Shown: positions 8,901 through 17,817, counted from the stretch's first letter. The stretch is 52,652 nt of DNA from Pararhodobacter sp. SW119 (GCF_017811755.1 NZ_JADDJF010000023.1:1-52652); one strand, 5' to 3'. The notes: a model not told the origin generated them from the letters alone. Translations and numbers: made by a program.

Positions 8901-9890
8901 ATGACCGGTTTGATCACGATTCTGGGCGGTTCGGGATTTGTTGGGCGCTACATCGCTCGGCGCATGGCGAAAGCGGGCTGGCGCGTCAGGGTTGCCACGC
9001 GGCGCCCGAACGAGGCGATGTTCGTGCGAACCTATGGCGTTGTCGGGCAGGTCGAACCGATGCTCTGCAACATCCGTGATGACGCGTCGGTCCGCGCGGC
9101 GGTCGAAGGGGCGGATGCGGTGGTGAACTGCGTCGGTATCCTGAACGAAACCGGTAAGAACCGCTTTGCATCGGTACAGGTGGAGGGCGCACAACGGGTC
9201 GCGCGGATGGCCGCCGAGGCCGGCGCCCTACATTTCGTCCAGATCTCGGCGATCGGGGCGGATGCGGCATCCGAAAGCGCTTATGCGCGCACCAAGGCGG
9301 CGGGCGAAGAGGCGGTGCGCAAGGGGTTTCCCGGTGCGGTCATCCTGCGTCCATCGATTATCTTCGGGCCCGAGGATCAGTTCTTCAACCGCTTCGCCAG
9401 GATGGCGCGTTTCTCACCCTTCCTGCCGATCGCGGGGGGCAAAACGCGCTTCCAGCCGGTCTATGTCGACGACGTCGCAAAGGCGGCGTCATTGGCCGCC
9501 CAGGGCGGTGCCGAGCCGGGCATCTATGAACTGGGCGGCCCCGACGTGCGCAGCTTCCGGGAACTGATGGAGATCCTTCTGGGGCAGATCCGGCGCAAGC
9601 GCGTGATCGTGACCCTGCCGTGGTTTGCCGCGCGATTTGCGGCCTGGGCCTTCGATCTGCTGCAAACCGTCAGCGTGGGTCTCTTCACGAACAACCAGTT
9701 GACGCGCGACCAACTCAAGCAGCTTCGCCGCGACAACGTGGTGAGCGAGGATGCGAAAGGTTTTGCAGAACTGGGCATCGCACCCGTTCCGATGGAACTG
9801 ATCCTGCCCGGCTATTTGTGGCCGTACCGGCCGATCGGTCAATACGAGGACATCCGCGACTCTGCCGGGAACCTGCGCCGTCAGGAGTAG
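8901..9890 (+). CDS. NDUFA9-like NAD(P)-binding protein (extended/atypical SDR)
   Basis: 329 residues. The N-terminal GGSGFVGRYIARRM is the Rossmann dinucleotide motif of atypical SDR proteins, with ADAVVNCVGI and the VQISAIGAD segment in place of a classical YxxxK site. Overall it matches the group called complex I NDUFA9-subunit-family protein in alphaproteobacteria; in mitochondria the relative is an accessory subunit of NADH dehydrogenase. Whether this one binds complex I is inference. Start at 8901 follows GGAGGG. Its 3' end overlaps the convergent uppP gene by 10 bases. Confidence 0.85.
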   Translation: MTGLITILGGSGFVGRYIARRMAKAGWRVRVATRRPNEAMFVRTYGVVGQVEPMLCNIRDDASVRAAVEGADAVVNCVGILNETGKNRFASVQVEGAQRVARMAAEAGALHFVQISAIGADAASESAYARTKAAGEEAVRKGFPGAVILRPSIIFGPEDQFFNRFARMARFSPFLPIAGGKTRFQPVYVDDVAKAASLAAQGGAEPGIYELGGPDVRSFRELMEILLGQIRRKRVIVTLPWFAARFAAWAFDLLQTVSVGLFTNNQLTRDQLKQLRRDNVVSEDAKGFAELGIAPVPMELILPGYLWPYRPIGQYEDIRDSAGNLRRQE

Positions 9891-10690
9891 GCGATCGCCA
9901 GCAGGACCACGCCCAGGATCACGCGATAGACCACGTATGGCGTGAAGCTGACGAAGCGCAGAAGCTTCATCATCGTCGCGAGTGCAACATAGGCGGCGAT
10001 GAATGCAAAGGCTCCGCCGATCAGAGAGTTGGCAAGCAACGTGGTGGTGTCGAGTTCGGCGTTGCGCAGTTGCATGGCGATATGCGCGCCAGTGGCCAGT
10101 GTGATCGGGATCGACATCAGCAGCGCGATCTTTGCCGCCGAATGCCGGTCGAAGCCCAGAATGCGACCAGCCGTCATGGTGATGCCGGAGCGCGAGACCC
10201 CCGGCACCAGCGCGACCGCCTGCCATAGTCCCATGAGGACCGCGTCGCGCACGCTCCATTCCTCGGCGCGGCGAACTTCGGGCGCGTAGCGGTGTGCAAT
10301 GTACAGCAGAACGCCGAAAACGATCATCATCCAGCCGATGATTGTGACGTTTCGCAGATGCTCGATCCAGCCGGTGATCGACAGGAGCGCCCCGAGAAGG
10401 AGCGCTGGCAGGGTTGCGACGGCCAGACCGAAGGCGAGGCGAGCCTCGTAACTTTCCAGCCGGCCGCGAAGGGCGGGGGCAATGCCCTTGAGGGCTTGGG
10501 CGACATCCTGCCGGAAATAGAGCACCACGGCGAGGATCGAGCCCAGGTGGACGGCGACGTCCAGCGCAAGAGCCTCGGCCGAGGGACCGCCGAGTTCGTG
10601 CAGAAGTACGAGATGAGCCGAGGACGAGATCGGCAGAAACTCGGTGATTCCCTGTACGACAGCCAGAATCAGGAGGTTGAAGAGGGTCAT
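9881..10690 (-). CDS. uppP: Undecaprenyl-diphosphatase
   Basis: 269-residue polytopic membrane protein of the BacA/UppP family, which recycles undecaprenyl pyrophosphate to the monophosphate carrier for peptidoglycan and surface polysaccharide synthesis. Key motifs are visible: GITEFLPISSSAH near the N-terminus (the E/SSS/H catalytic segment) and PGVSRSG in the second half. Length is normal for the family. The start MTLFNLLILAVVQG at 10690 is the usual family start; an in-frame extension to 10750 has no support. Convergent 10-base overlap with the NDUFA9-like gene; divergent from gltD. Confidence 0.95.
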   Translation of the reverse strand: MTLFNLLILAVVQGITEFLPISSSAHLVLLHELGGPSAEALALDVAVHLGSILAVVLYFRQDVAQALKGIAPALRGRLESYEARLAFGLAVATLPALLLGALLSITGWIEHLRNVTIIGWMMIVFGVLLYIAHRYAPEVRRAEEWSVRDAVLMGLWQAVALVPGVSRSGITMTAGRILGFDRHSAAKIALLMSIPITLATGAHIAMQLRNAELDTTTLLANSLIGGAFAFIAAYVALATMMKLLRFVSFTPYVVYRVILGVVLLAIAYS

Positions 10691-10826
10691 GAGAATGCCT
10701 GTAAGGGGATCCGGCGCACCATAGCGGCCTGATCGGAAAGCGAAACCCAAGAATTAGGTAATTGTACGTGACCCTTTTACTATGTCCTGCGCCGAATTTT
10801 CGCCGCCAAGGCGCGAATTTCAGGCA

Positions 10827-10841
10827 TATAGGTAACCTATA
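10827..10841. promoter_or_regulatory. Palindrome in the uppP-gltD divergent region
   Basis: TATAGGT-A-ACCTATA, 7-bp arms around a single base, between two divergent genes and about 65 bases before the gltD start. A related half-site TAGGTAAT lies at 10755-10762, 74 bases upstream, close to seven helical turns. Candidate operator; no factor assigned. Confidence 0.4.
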
Positions 10842-10905
10842 CTGACTTTTATTGCTGTTTGGAGGGTGGTATGGGCGGGGGGTTCGGCGGTGGAAAGGGT
10901 TGGGG

Positions 10906-12342
10906 ATGGTTGGGCAGCGTATGTTGAAGTTCGTGACCGTGGGCAAGGAGACGCCGGAGAAGCGGCGGGCGGCGGAGCGGGCGCAGGATTTTGGCGAGAT
11001 CTATCGCGAGTATGCGCGCGAGAAGGCGGCGGAGCAGGCCGGGCGGTGCAGCCAGTGCGGCGTGCCCTATTGCCAGACGCATTGCCCCTTGCACAACAAC
11101 ATCCCCGACTGGCTGATGCTGACCGCGCAGGGGCGGCTGCAGGAAGCGTATGAGTTGAGCCAGTCCACCAATACCTTCCCCGAGATCTGCGGCCGGATCT
11201 GCCCGCAGGACCGGCTGTGCGAGGGCAATTGCGTGATCGAGATGTCGGGCCATGGCACGGTGACCATCGGCGCGATCGAGAAGTACCTGACCGACACCGC
11301 GTTCGAGGAAGGCTGGGTGCGTGCCATCCGCCCGGCCGAGGAACTGGACCAGTCGGTGGGCATCATCGGCGCGGGGCCCGGCGGGCTGGCCGCGGCGGAA
11401 CGGCTGCGCCGCGCCGGCGTGCAGGTCACGGTCTACGACCGCTACGACCGCGCCGGCGGGCTGATGACCTATGGCATCCCCGGCTTCAAGCTGGAGAAGC
11501 CGGTGGTCATGCAGCGCATCGAGCAGCTGCAGGACGGCGGCGTAGATTTCGTGCTGAACTGCAACGTCGGCGAGGATATCAGCTTTGCCGCCATCCGCGG
11601 CCAGCACGACGCGGTGATCATCGCCACCGGCGTCTACAAGAGCCGCGAACTGGGCGGGCCGGGCGCGGACCTGCCGGGGATCGTGCGGGCAATCGATTAC
11701 CTGACGGCGTCGAACCGGCACGGGTTCGGCGACGAGGTGCCCGAATTCGACACCGGCGAGTTGAACGCCGACGGCAAGCGCGTGGTCGTCATCGGCGGCG
11801 GCGACACGGCGATGGATTGCGTGCGCACGGCGGTGCGGCAGGGCGCGACGAGCGTCAAATGCCTCTATCGTCGCGACCGCGAGAACATGCCCGGCAGCCA
11901 GCGCGAGGTGGCGAATGCCGAGGAGGAGGGCGTCGAGTTCGTCTGGCTGTCCACCCCCGACGGGTTCGAGGGCGCGGACGCCGTGCGCGGCGTGCGGGTG
12001 CAGAAGATGCGTCTGGGCACGCCCGACCTGACCGGCCGCCGCGCGCCGGAACCGATCGAGGGCGATATCGTCACCGAACCCGCGGACCTGGTCATCAAGG
12101 CGCTGGGGTTCGAGCCCGAGGATCTGCCGACGCTCTGGGGTGAGAAGCAGCTGCCGGTGACGCGCTGGGGCACCGTGCGCACCGATTTCGCCACCCATTC
12201 GACCGCCATGCCGGGGGTCTATGCGGTGGGCGATATCGTGCGCGGCGCGAGCCTGGTGGTCTGGGCGATCCGCGACGGGCGCGAGGCGGCGGATGCGATC
12301 CTGGCGGAACTGGCGGATGCGCCGGCGGTGGCGGCGGAGTAG
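10906..12342 (+). CDS. gltD: Glutamate synthase [NADPH] small subunit
   Basis: 478 residues. The N-terminal domain carries cysteine clusters for [4Fe-4S] centres (CSQCGVPYCQTHCPL, then CGRICPQDRLCEGNC). Two Rossmann motifs follow: GIIGAGPGGLAAAERLRRAG for FAD and VVVIGGGDTAMDCVRTA for NADPH. GltD passes electrons from NADPH to GltB, which makes two glutamates from glutamine and 2-oxoglutarate in the cytoplasm. The start is a choice between 10906 (MVGQRMLKFV) and 10921 (MLKFV); both fit. The small-subunit gene precedes the large-subunit gene here, with a GFA-fold gene and a repeat element between them. Confidence 0.93.
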   Translation: MVGQRMLKFVTVGKETPEKRRAAERAQDFGEIYREYAREKAAEQAGRCSQCGVPYCQTHCPLHNNIPDWLMLTAQGRLQEAYELSQSTNTFPEICGRICPQDRLCEGNCVIEMSGHGTVTIGAIEKYLTDTAFEEGWVRAIRPAEELDQSVGIIGAGPGGLAAAERLRRAGVQVTVYDRYDRAGGLMTYGIPGFKLEKPVVMQRIEQLQDGGVDFVLNCNVGEDISFAAIRGQHDAVIIATGVYKSRELGGPGADLPGIVRAIDYLTASNRHGFGDEVPEFDTGELNADGKRVVVIGGGDTAMDCVRTAVRQGATSVKCLYRRDRENMPGSQREVANAEEEGVEFVWLSTPDGFEGADAVRGVRVQKMRLGTPDLTGRRAPEPIEGDIVTEPADLVIKALGFEPEDLPTLWGEKQLPVTRWGTVRTDFATHSTAMPGVYAVGDIVRGASLVVWAIRDGREAADAILAELADAPAVAAE

Positions 12343-12428
12343 CGGCGGCATGGGCCGGTCCCCTGCCCCATTTCGACCCCGGCGGCGCGCGGTAAGCGAG
12401 GCTGCCGACCGGGACAGAGGGTGCCGGA

Positions 12429-12472
12429 ATGTGGCTGGCAGGCGTATGGCAAGCGTATGGCAAGCGTATGGC
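12429..12472 (+). repeat. 11-bp direct repeat array, locus 1
   Basis: Three contiguous units AGGCGTATGGC, AAGCGTATGGC, AAGCGTATGGC at 12440-12472, preceded by a degenerate unit at 12429-12439. The same unit in reverse complement forms a second array at 42952-43006. The period is about one helical turn, which suits side-by-side protein binding. Confidence 0.8.
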
Positions 12473-12475
12473 AGC

Positions 12476-12529
12476 AGCGGACGCTTGACGGAATTTGGCG
12501 CAACGCATGGGTCAGCATCGCTGACCCAT
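12476..12529 (+). promoter_or_regulatory. Shared four-block element with a 23-bp palindrome
   Basis: Contains, in order, AGCGGACGC, ATTTG, GCAACGC and GTCAGCATCGC; the same four blocks occur in the same order at 43042-43100 before the XRE regulator. At 12507-12529 the last block is embedded in a perfect inverted repeat ATGGGTCAGC-ATC-GCTGACCCAT. It ends 29 bases before the GFA gene start, so it could control the GFA-gltB pair. Confidence 0.6.
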
Positions 12530-12558
12530 CGGGCGCATGCGACGCGGGAGGGCGCGCG

Positions 12559-12984
12559 ATGACGGAACGGACGGGCGGATGCCTTTGCGGCGCGGTGCGC
12601 TACACGATCACAACCGAAAAGACGGGCCTTGGCGGCTGTTCCTGCGAACAATGCCGACGGCATACCGGCAGCCTGCTGGTGTCGCTTGACGCACCGGGCG
12701 AGGCGATCAGATTCGTAGCCGGGGAACCGGCGGTCTATACCTCGTCTTCCTGGGCGGAGCGCGGCTTCTGCCGCGACTGCGGCTCGACGCTGTTCTACCG
12801 GGTGACGGCGGGGAAGATGGCGGGCTGGACGGCGATGGCGGCCGGCACGCTCGACACGCTCGAGGGGCTGAGCCTGGAAAACGAGGTCTTCGCGGACGGG
12901 ACCGCCGGGGCCTACCTTCTGGCCGGCGCGCACGAGCGGCTGACCGGAGAAGAGACGATGAAGAAGTATGGCGCGGGAGCATGA
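12559..12984 (+). CDS. GFA-domain (CENP-V/Gfa-like) zinc protein
   Basis: 141 residues with the cysteine pattern of the GFA fold: CLCGAV near the N-terminus, CSCEQCRRHTGS for the second metal site, and FCRDCGSTLFYR for the third. The family is named after a glutathione-dependent formaldehyde-activating enzyme, but most members have no proven activity. Start at 12559 has GGGAGGG upstream; the longer frame from 12421 runs through the repeat array and is unlikely to be coding. Its stop overlaps the gltB start (ATGA at 12981-12984), so it is translationally coupled to gltB. A link to glutamate metabolism is an inference from position. Confidence 0.85.
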   Translation: MTERTGGCLCGAVRYTITTEKTGLGGCSCEQCRRHTGSLLVSLDAPGEAIRFVAGEPAVYTSSSWAERGFCRDCGSTLFYRVTAGKMAGWTAMAAGTLDTLEGLSLENEVFADGTAGAYLLAGAHERLTGEETMKKYGAGA

Positions 12985-15900
12985 GCATGGACGGGTTTGA
13001 CAAGGACTGGGTGCGGACCGAGGAAGCCCACCGCGCGCGCATCGCGGCCGAGGGGCTTTACCGCGTCGAGGACGAGCATTCCTCCTGCGGGGTCGGGCTG
13101 GTGGTGGCGCTGGACGGCAAGCCCCGGCGCGAGGTGGTCATTGCCGGGATCGAGGCGCTGAAGGCGGTCTGGCACCGCGGCGCGGTCGATGCCGACGGCA
13201 AGACCGGCGACGGCGCCGGCATCCATGTGCAGATCCCCGTCGCGTTCTTTCACGACCAGATCCGCCGCACCGGGCACGAGCCGGACGCGAAGGCGCATGT
13301 CGCCGTGGGCCAGGTGTTTCTGCCGCGCACCGATTTCGGCGCGCAGGAGCGGTGCCGGACCATCGTGGAATCCGAAGTGCTGCGCATGGGGCACGCGATC
13401 TACGGCTGGCGGCACGTGCCGGTCGAGACGACGGTGCTGGGCGAGAAGGCCAACGCCACCCGCCCCGAGATCGAGCAGATCCTGATCCGCGACGGCAAGG
13501 CGATGGACGAGGAAGCCTTCGAGCGCGAGCTTTACGTCATTCGCCGCCGGATCGAGAAGGCCGCCGCCGCGGCGCAGATCCAGGGGCTTTACCTGTGCTC
13601 ATTGTCCTGCCGGTCGGTGATCTACAAGGGCATGATGCTGGCCGAGCAGGTGGCCGAGTTCTATCCCGACCTGAAGGACGAACGCTTTGAGTCGGCCTTC
13701 GCCATCTATCACCAGCGCTACAGCACCAACACCTTCCCGCAATGGTGGCTGGCGCAGCCCTTTCGCATGCTGGCCCATAACGGCGAGATCAACACGCTGA
13801 AGGGCAACCTGAACTGGATGCGCAGCCACGAGATCCGCATGGCGTCGAACACGTTCGGCGAGATGGCCGAAGACATCAAGCCGATCGTCCCCGAGGGGGC
13901 GTCGGATTCGGGCGCGCTGGATGCGGTCTTCGAGATGCTGGTGCGCGCCGGGCGCAGCGCGCCGATGGCCAAGACCATGCTGATCCCCGAGGCCTGGTCG
14001 AAGCAGGCGGTGGAACTGCCGCAGCCCTGGATCGACATGTACGCCTATTGCAACGCGGTGATGGAGCCCTGGGACGGGCCGGCGGCGCTGGCCATGACCG
14101 ACGGGCGCTGGGTCTGCGGGGGGCTGGACCGCAACGGGCTGCGCCCGATGCGCTATGTGGTCACCGGCGACGGGCTGCTGATCGCCGGGTCCGAGGCCGG
14201 GATGGTCACGGTCGAGGAGAACACGGTACGCGAGAAGGGCGCGCTGGGGCCGGGGCAGATGATCGCCGTCGACATGAAGGACGGCAAGCTGTTTCACGAT
14301 GCCGAGATCAAGGACCGGCTGGCCGCCGCGCAACCCTTCGGCGAATGGATCGAGAAGATCGTCGACCTGAACAGCCTGCTGCGCGACTTGCCCGAGGCTG
14401 CGCTGCACGAAGGCGAGGACCTGCGCCGCCGCCAGATCGCCGCTGGCTACTCGCTGGAGGAGATCGAGCAGGTGCTGGTGCCGATGGCCGAGGACGGCAA
14501 GGAGATGATCGCCTCGATGGGCGACGACACGCCGGCCGCGGTGCTGAGCAAGGTCTACCGGCCGCTGAGCCATTACTTCCGCCAGAACTTCAGCCAGGTC
14601 ACCAACCCGCCGATCGACAGCCTGCGCGAGGCGCGGGTGATGAGCCTGAAGACGCGGTTCGGCAACCTCAAGAACGTGCTCGACGAAAGCTCCACCCAGA
14701 CCGAGATCCTGGTGCTGGAAAGCCCGTTCATCGCCAACGAGGAATTCCGCGTGATGGCCGAGGAATTCGGCGACGCGCTGGTGCGGATCGACTGCACCTT
14801 TCCGCGCGGGGCGGGCGACGACGCGCTGCGCGCCGGGCTGGAACGCATCCGCCACGAGGCCGAGGACGCGGTGCGTTCGGGCGCCGGGCATATCGTGCTG
14901 ACCGACGAGGGCCAGGGCCGCGACCGGGTGGCGATGCCGATGATCCTGACCACCAGCGCGGTGCATTCCTGGCTGACGCGGCGGGGCCTCAGGACCTTCT
15001 GCTCGCTCAACCTGCGGGTGGCCGAATGCATCGACCCGCATTACTTCGCCGTGCTGATCGGCTGCGGTGCTACGACGGTCAACGCGTACCTTGCGCAGGA
15101 CACCATCGCCGACCGGCTGCGGCGCGGGCTGATCGACGGCAACCTGACCGACGCGATGCGCCGCTACCGCGACGCGATCGACGCGGGGCTGCTGAAGATC
15201 ATGTCGAAGATGGGGATCTCGGTGATCTCCTCCTACCGGGGCGGGCTGAACTTCGAGGCCGTGGGCCTGAGCCGCGCCATGGTCGCCGAGTATTTCCCCG
15301 GCATGCAGAGCCGCATCTCGGGCATCGGGCTGGCCGGGCTGCAGCGCAAGGCCGAGGAGATTCACGCCACCGGATGGCGGGGCGACGCCGGCGTGCTGCC
15401 GGTGGGCGGGTTCTACAAGGCGCGGCGCTCGGGCGAGAAGCACGCCTGGGAGGCGCAGACCATGCACCTGCTGCAATCGGCCTGCGACCGGGCGAGCTAT
15501 GACCTGTGGCGCAAGTATTCGACCGCGCTGCAGGCCAACCCGCCGATCCATATCCGCGACCTTCTGGACTTCAAGCCGCTGGGCCGGTCGATCCCGATCG
15601 AGGAGGTGGAGTCGATCACCGCGATCCGCAAGCGGTTCGTGACGCCGGGCATGTCGCTGGGCGCGCTGTCGCCCGAGGCGCACATGACGCTGAACATCGC
15701 CATGAACCGGATCGGCGCGAAATCCGATTCCGGCGAGGGCGGCGAGGACCCGGCGCATCACCACCCGCTGGCCAATGGCGACAATCCGTCGGCCAAGATC
15801 AAGCAGGTGGCCTCGGGCCGGTTCGGCGTGACCGCCGAATACCTGAACGCCTGCGAGGAGCTAGAGATCAAGGTCGCCCAGGGCGCCAAGCCCGGCGAGG

Positions 15901-17525
15901 GCGGGCAGATCCCGGGGATGAAGGTCACCAAGCTGATCGCCAAGCTGCGCCACGCGACGCCGGGCGTGGCACTGATCAGCCCGCCGCCGCATCACGACAT
16001 TTACTCGATCGAGGATCTGGCGCAGCTGATCTACGACCTCAAGCAGATCAACCCGCGCGCCAAGGTGACGGTGAAGCTGGTGGCGTCCTCGGGCGTCGGC
16101 ACGATCGCGGCGGGGGTGGCCAAGGCCAAGGCCGACGTGATCCTGATCTCGGGGCACAATGGCGGCACCGGCGCGTCGCCCGGCACCTCGATCAAGTACG
16201 CCGGCCTGCCGTGGGAGATGGGCCTGACCGAGGCGCATCAGGTGCTGGCGATGAACAACCTGCGCGAGCGGGTGACGCTGCGCACCGATGGCGGCCTGCG
16301 GACGGGCCGCGACATCGTCATGGCGGCCATGATGGGGGCCGAGGAATACGGCATCGGCACCGCCGCGCTGATCGCCATGGGCTGCATCATGGTGCGCCAG
16401 TGCCAGTCGAACACCTGCCCCGTCGGCGTCTGCACGCAGGACGAGGCGCTGCGCGCCAAGTTCACCGGGTCCGCCGACAAGGTCGTGAACCTGATCACCT
16501 TCTACGCGCAGGAGGTGCGCGAGATCCTGGCCCAGCTTGGCGCGCGGTCGCTCGACCAGGTGATCGGGCGGGCGGATCTGCTGACGCAGGTCAGCCGTGG
16601 CTCGGCGCATCTGGACGATCTGGACCTGAACCCGCTGCTGATCACCGTCGATGGCGCCGACCGCATCCGCTACGACCGCGACAAGCCGCGCAACGCCGTG
16701 CCCGACACGCTGGATGCCGAGATCATCCGCGATGCCGCGCGGTTCTTCGAGGATGGCGAGAAGATGCAGCTGAGCTACGCCGTGCGCAACACGCATCGCA
16801 CGGTGGGCACGCGGGCGTCGTCGCATATCGTGCGCCGGTTCGGGATGCGCAACGAGTTGCAGGCCGACCATCTGACGGTGAAACTGGCTGGCAATGCCGG
16901 GCAGTCGCTGGGCGCCTTTGCCGTGCGGGGGCTGAAGCTGGAGGTGTTCGGCGATGCCAACGACTATGTCGGCAAGGGGCTGTCGGGCGGCACGATCGTG
17001 GTGCGGCCGCGCATGACCTCGCCGCTGGTGGCGCATGAGAACACGATCATCGGCAACACGGTGCTCTACGGCGCGACCGCGGGGCAACTGTTCGCCGCGG
17101 GGCGGACGGGCGAGCGCTTCGCGGTGCGCAATTCCGGTGCCGAGGTCGTGGTCGAGGGCTGCGGGTCGAACGGCTGCGAGTACATGACCGGGGGCGTCGC
17201 CGTGATCCTGGGGTCGATCGGCGCCAATTTCGGCGCCGGGATGACCGGCGGCATGGCCTATCTCTATGACCCCGAGGGGCTGTCGGCGCCGCTGATCAAC
17301 ATGGACTCGCTGCTCACCTGCAAGGTGACGGTCACGCACTGGGAGGCCCAGCTGAAAGGCCTGATCGAGCGCCACGCCACCGAGACCGGCAGCACCCGCG
17401 CCGCCGAGATCCTGCGCCGCTGGGACAGCGAGAAGGACCATTTCCTGCAGGTCTGCCCGAAGGAGATGCTGACCCACCTGTCCCACCCGCTGGTCGTGGA
17501 GCCCGCCGCGATGCCCGCGGAGTAG
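12981..17525 (+). CDS. gltB: Glutamate synthase [NADPH] large subunit
   Basis: 1514 residues, normal for the family. A propeptide of 35 residues precedes the N-terminal nucleophile Cys36 (EHSS-CGVG), which after processing hydrolyses glutamine. The FMN-binding synthase domain contains the [3Fe-4S] motif C-x5-C-x4-C in GCIMVRQCQSNTCPVGVC at about residue 1135. The C-terminal region is the GXGXG beta-helix (GGTIVVRPR, GNTVLYGATAG, GGVAVILG). It works with GltD in the cytoplasm to assimilate ammonium carried by glutamine. It overlaps the upstream GFA gene by 4 bases. A stem-loop follows at 17553-17585. Confidence 0.97.
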   Translation: MSMDGFDKDWVRTEEAHRARIAAEGLYRVEDEHSSCGVGLVVALDGKPRREVVIAGIEALKAVWHRGAVDADGKTGDGAGIHVQIPVAFFHDQIRRTGHEPDAKAHVAVGQVFLPRTDFGAQERCRTIVESEVLRMGHAIYGWRHVPVETTVLGEKANATRPEIEQILIRDGKAMDEEAFERELYVIRRRIEKAAAAAQIQGLYLCSLSCRSVIYKGMMLAEQVAEFYPDLKDERFESAFAIYHQRYSTNTFPQWWLAQPFRMLAHNGEINTLKGNLNWMRSHEIRMASNTFGEMAEDIKPIVPEGASDSGALDAVFEMLVRAGRSAPMAKTMLIPEAWSKQAVELPQPWIDMYAYCNAVMEPWDGPAALAMTDGRWVCGGLDRNGLRPMRYVVTGDGLLIAGSEAGMVTVEENTVREKGALGPGQMIAVDMKDGKLFHDAEIKDRLAAAQPFGEWIEKIVDLNSLLRDLPEAALHEGEDLRRRQIAAGYSLEEIEQVLVPMAEDGKEMIASMGDDTPAAVLSKVYRPLSHYFRQNFSQVTNPPIDSLREARVMSLKTRFGNLKNVLDESSTQTEILVLESPFIANEEFRVMAEEFGDALVRIDCTFPRGAGDDALRAGLERIRHEAEDAVRSGAGHIVLTDEGQGRDRVAMPMILTTSAVHSWLTRRGLRTFCSLNLRVAECIDPHYFAVLIGCGATTVNAYLAQDTIADRLRRGLIDGNLTDAMRRYRDAIDAGLLKIMSKMGISVISSYRGGLNFEAVGLSRAMVAEYFPGMQSRISGIGLAGLQRKAEEIHATGWRGDAGVLPVGGFYKARRSGEKHAWEAQTMHLLQSACDRASYDLWRKYSTALQANPPIHIRDLLDFKPLGRSIPIEEVESITAIRKRFVTPGMSLGALSPEAHMTLNIAMNRIGAKSDSGEGGEDPAHHHPLANGDNPSAKIKQVASGRFGVTAEYLNACEELEIKVAQGAKPGEGGQIPGMKVTKLIAKLRHATPGVALISPPPHHDIYSIEDLAQLIYDLKQINPRAKVTVKLVASSGVGTIAAGVAKAKADVILISGHNGGTGASPGTSIKYAGLPWEMGLTEAHQVLAMNNLRERVTLRTDGGLRTGRDIVMAAMMGAEEYGIGTAALIAMGCIMVRQCQSNTCPVGVCTQDEALRAKFTGSADKVVNLITFYAQEVREILAQLGARSLDQVIGRADLLTQVSRGSAHLDDLDLNPLLITVDGADRIRYDRDKPRNAVPDTLDAEIIRDAARFFEDGEKMQLSYAVRNTHRTVGTRASSHIVRRFGMRNELQADHLTVKLAGNAGQSLGAFAVRGLKLEVFGDANDYVGKGLSGGTIVVRPRMTSPLVAHENTIIGNTVLYGATAGQLFAAGRTGERFAVRNSGAEVVVEGCGSNGCEYMTGGVAVILGSIGANFGAGMTGGMAYLYDPEGLSAPLINMDSLLTCKVTVTHWEAQLKGLIERHATETGSTRAAEILRRWDSEKDHFLQVCPKEMLTHLSHPLVVEPAAMPAE

Positions 17526-17552
17526 AGCGCCGGGGGGCTTGGACAAACGAAA

Positions 17553-17585
17553 CCGCCGGGCATTGGGGCAGCCGATGCCCGGCGG
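17553..17585 (+). terminator. Stem-loop downstream of gltB
   Basis: Perfect 11-bp arms CCGCCGGGCAT / ATGCCCGGCGG around an 11-base loop, 27 bases after the gltB stop. There is no T tract, so this may be a terminator or an mRNA-end stabiliser. Confidence 0.5.
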
Positions 17586-17594
17586 ATAGGCAGG

Positions 17595-17630
17595 GTGCGC
17601 AAATTTGGGCGGGGCGCGCAAATTGCGCAC
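17595..17630. promoter_or_regulatory. Pair of GCGCAAATT palindromic sites
   Basis: GTGCGCAAATTTG at 17595-17607 and, in the opposite sense, GCGCAAATTGCGCAC at 17616-17630. They resemble the TGCNCAA-NN-TTGNGCA palindromes at 1011, 25021 and 33271. Position is convergent (between gltB and the CTERM gene), which argues against a simple promoter operator. Confidence 0.4.
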
Positions 17631-17763
17631 TGACCCATAAGCCCATGAAGTAATTTGTAAATCGTGTAAATCGAAACGGATTCTTTACGTTTCCGCTTGG
17701 CCGGTCTGGCTGATGCGCGGCCCTTCAGGAACCCGCTCGATCCCCAAGGCCTGATAAACGAAA

Positions 17764-17789
17764 ACGGCCCCGGCAAGTGCCGGGGCCGT
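17764..17789 (-). terminator. Rho-independent terminator of the CTERM protein gene
   Basis: 12-bp perfect arms ACGGCCCCGGCA / TGCCGGGGCCGT. On the minus strand the stem is followed by TTTTCGTTTATC, a T-rich tail. It lies 28 bases past the stop codon of the gene at 17818-18567. Confidence 0.85.
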
Positions 17790-17817
17790 CACCAAATTCG
17801 ATCTTGCGCCTGCGCGG

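Noticed and set aside
12429-12472. CRISPR-like array or plasmid-type iterons
   Set aside because: Units are 11 bases and contiguous with no spacers, so not CRISPR. No replication initiator gene is near, so an origin is unsupported.
13599-15764. 721-residue minus-strand frame opposite gltB
   Set aside because: Shadow of gltB; no start signal or family features.
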